Assembly: GCA_029777215.1 (NCBI GenBank)
Contig: JAKOSQ010000002.1
Span: 1-6,909, forward strand
Reading direction: 5' to 3'
Origin: Bacillota bacterium
Lineage (GTDB): Bacteria; Bacillota; Clostridia; Oscillospirales; Oscillospiraceae
DNA length: 6,909 bases
Notes under the pieces: model-generated
What the model was told of the DNA's origin: nothing
The model's database searches: none
The model's input: only the letters and a program-made list of their open reading frames with translations
Part shown: in pieces, positions 5,755 through 6,909 of the stretch
Layout: every line of letters starts with the position of its first letter
Numbering within the stretch: position 1 is the stretch's first letter
Program-made: the position numbers and the translations under genes

Positions 5755-6906
5755 ATGCCCATCAATTCTGAGCTCACGATCCGCATCTTTCTGACGATAC
5801 TGGTCGGGTTCATCATCAGCTTTGCCGCCACGCCCATCGTCAAGTCCTTTGCGGAAAAGGTCGGTGCGATCGATATGCCGGGCGAGGCCCGGCGCGTCCA
5901 CAACCACCCCATCCCCCGCATGGGCGGACTCGCCATCTTTCTCGGGTTTCTCCTGAGCGTGCTGCTTTTCGTGCCCATGTCCCGCCCGCTCGAGGGCGTG
6001 CTGCTCGGCAGCGTCATCATCGTCGCAACCGGCGCGGTGGACGACGTCGTCTCCCTCAAGGCGTGGGTCAAGCTTCTGCTGCAGATCGCGGCGGCCTGTG
6101 TCGCCGTGTACTACGGCGTGCGCATCGAGGTCCTCGGGAACCTCAACATCTTCAGCTCGAACGACTATGTCACGCTCGCGAGCTGGTCCGTGCCGATTAC
6201 GGTTCTCTGGATCGTCGGCATCACGAATTCCGTGAACCTCATCGACGGGCTCGACGGGCTCGCCGTCGGCGTGTCGACGATCAGCAGTCTCACGATGCTC
6301 GTCATCGCCCTGCTCGTCGCGGACAGCAGCGTCGCGGTGGTGCTCGCGGCCCTCGTCGGCGCGTGCATCGGCTTCATGCCCTACAACCTCAACCCCGCCA
6401 AAATTTTCATGGGCGACACCGGCTCGCTGCTGCTGGGCTACGTCCTCGCGACGATGTCGGTGCTCGGTCTGTTCAAATTTTACGCGCTCGTCTCCTTCGC
6501 GGTGCCCGTGCTCGCGATCGCCGTGCCGCTGTTCGACACGATCTTTGCCTTTTTCCGCCGCCTCATCCACGGCCAGAACCCCATGCACCCGGACCGCGGC
6601 CACTTCCACCACCGCCTCATTGACATGGGTCTTTCGCAGAAGCAGGCCGTCGCGGTGCTCTACACGATCAGCGCGATCCTCGGTTTAGCCGCCGTCGTCA
6701 TCACGACGAGCGGCGAGCTAAAGGCGCTCATCCTCATTCTGGGCTTCTGTCTGTGCGCCTTCGTCTGGGCCGCGGTTTACGGCAAACTCCACCACCTGAA
6801 CATCGGCGCGGCCATCGCCGGCGAAACGCCGACCATCGAGCCGGAGCCGGAGAAAAAGGCTGACGACGACAAGCCCGACGCCGGCGACGATACGGAGGAA
6901 AAATAA
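5755..6906 (+). CDS. tagO: Undecaprenyl-phosphate GlcNAc-1-phosphate transferase (TagO/WecA family)
   Basis: This integral membrane enzyme transfers GlcNAc-1-phosphate from UDP-GlcNAc to undecaprenyl phosphate on the inner face of the membrane. In Gram-positives this is the first step of wall teichoic acid or related wall-glycan synthesis. The 383 residues contain about eleven hydrophobic segments, roughly at 9-29, 56-76, 79-95, 103-122, 146-162, 170-190, 193-211, 223-242, 247-266, 296-316 and 323-342. Family motifs lie in cytoplasmic loops: the Asp pair D96-D97 in GAVDDVVSLKA, NLIDGLDGLA (161-170), FMGDTGSLLLGY (218-229) with Asp221, and HPDRGHFHHRL (278-288), the WecA/TagO His-rich loop that separates it from MraY. 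Residues 357-383 are a polar, mostly acidic tail without hydrophobic content. AAAGGA 10 bases ahead supports ATG 5755. It follows trpS in the same operon. Which glycan it initiates is unknown. Confidence 0.93.
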   Translation: MPINSELTIRIFLTILVGFIISFAATPIVKSFAEKVGAIDMPGEARRVHNHPIPRMGGLAIFLGFLLSVLLFVPMSRPLEGVLLGSVIIVATGAVDDVVSLKAWVKLLLQIAAACVAVYYGVRIEVLGNLNIFSSNDYVTLASWSVPITVLWIVGITNSVNLIDGLDGLAVGVSTISSLTMLVIALLVADSSVAVVLAALVGACIGFMPYNLNPAKIFMGDTGSLLLGYVLATMSVLGLFKFYALVSFAVPVLAIAVPLFDTIFAFFRRLIHGQNPMHPDRGHFHHRLIDMGLSQKQAVAVLYTISAILGLAAVVITTSGELKALILILGFCLCAFVWAAVYGKLHHLNIGAAIAGETPTIEPEPEKKADDDKPDAGDDTEEK

Positions 6907-6909
6907 TGG
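6906..6909 (+). CDS. Start of the next operon gene (only the first codon visible)
   Basis: The tagO stop codon TAA (6904-6906) shares its last A with an ATG at 6906-6908. A strong GGAGGA ribosome site at 6894-6899, inside the tagO tail, lies 6 bases before it. This TAATG arrangement strongly suggests a translationally coupled downstream gene. The product cannot be named; only ATG and one further base are in the window. Confidence 0.55.

Noticed and set aside
5731..6612. A 293-codon minus-strand open frame antisense to tagO.
   Set aside because: Its His/Asp/Glu/Arg-rich composition mirrors the hydrophobic codons of tagO. No motif or ribosome site supports it.
1..6909. CRISPR array, insertion sequence, tRNA or rRNA genes.
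   Set aside because: No regularly spaced repeats, no transposase frame or terminal repeats, and no tRNA-like cloverleaf or rRNA sequence was seen. The gene content is ordinary chromosomal.

Overview
The window is a G+C-rich stretch of chromosome with a strong preference for G or C at third codon positions. It has the gene content of a spore-forming, Gram-positive member of the Firmicutes (Bacillota). A YpeB spore-germination protein, a TagO/WecA-type wall-glycan initiating enzyme, strong GGAGG-type ribosome binding sites and T-tailed hairpin terminators all fit a high-G+C clostridial lineage such as the Oscillospiraceae/Ruminococcaceae group. That lineage assignment is inference from gene content and composition. 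Everything recognisable is chromosomal housekeeping; no mobile element, CRISPR array, tRNA or rRNA is visible.

Layout. At the left edge is the 3' end of a plus-strand gene for a small DUF3887-like protein, closed by a strong hairpin terminator (333-365). It runs convergently into a minus-strand pair: gltX (glutamyl-tRNA synthetase, 1840-3309) followed by ypeB (364-1722). The two are separated by 117 bases that hold a 20-bp-arm inverted repeat (1754-1800), probably the gltX terminator. From 3310 to 3502 lies a 193-base divergent regulatory region. It contains two good sigma-A-type promoters, one per strand, whose -35 hexamers overlap almost completely at 3393-3399. To the right, on the plus strand, is a tight gene string: a class I/II PLP-dependent aminotransferase (3503-4699), trpS (4724-5734), tagO/wecA (5755-6906), and the first bases of another gene whose ATG overlaps the tagO stop codon (TAATG). 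Gaps are 24 nt, 20 nt and a 1-nt overlap, with no terminator between them, so this is very likely one operon.

How the genes fit together. gltX and the aminotransferase lie back to back on a shared promoter region, and both deal with amino acids: glutamate charging, and amino-group transfer that usually involves glutamate. Neither gltX nor trpS has room for a T-box leader. The operon then moves to wall-glycan initiation with tagO. ypeB belongs to spore germination and stands without its usual partner sleB next to it. I found no clear candidate for a novel multi-gene system. The most interesting points are in the non-coding DNA: the interlocked divergent promoters, the dyad inside the gltX promoter spacer, the perfect hairpin just upstream of the aminotransferase ribosome binding site, and the long palindrome ahead of ypeB.
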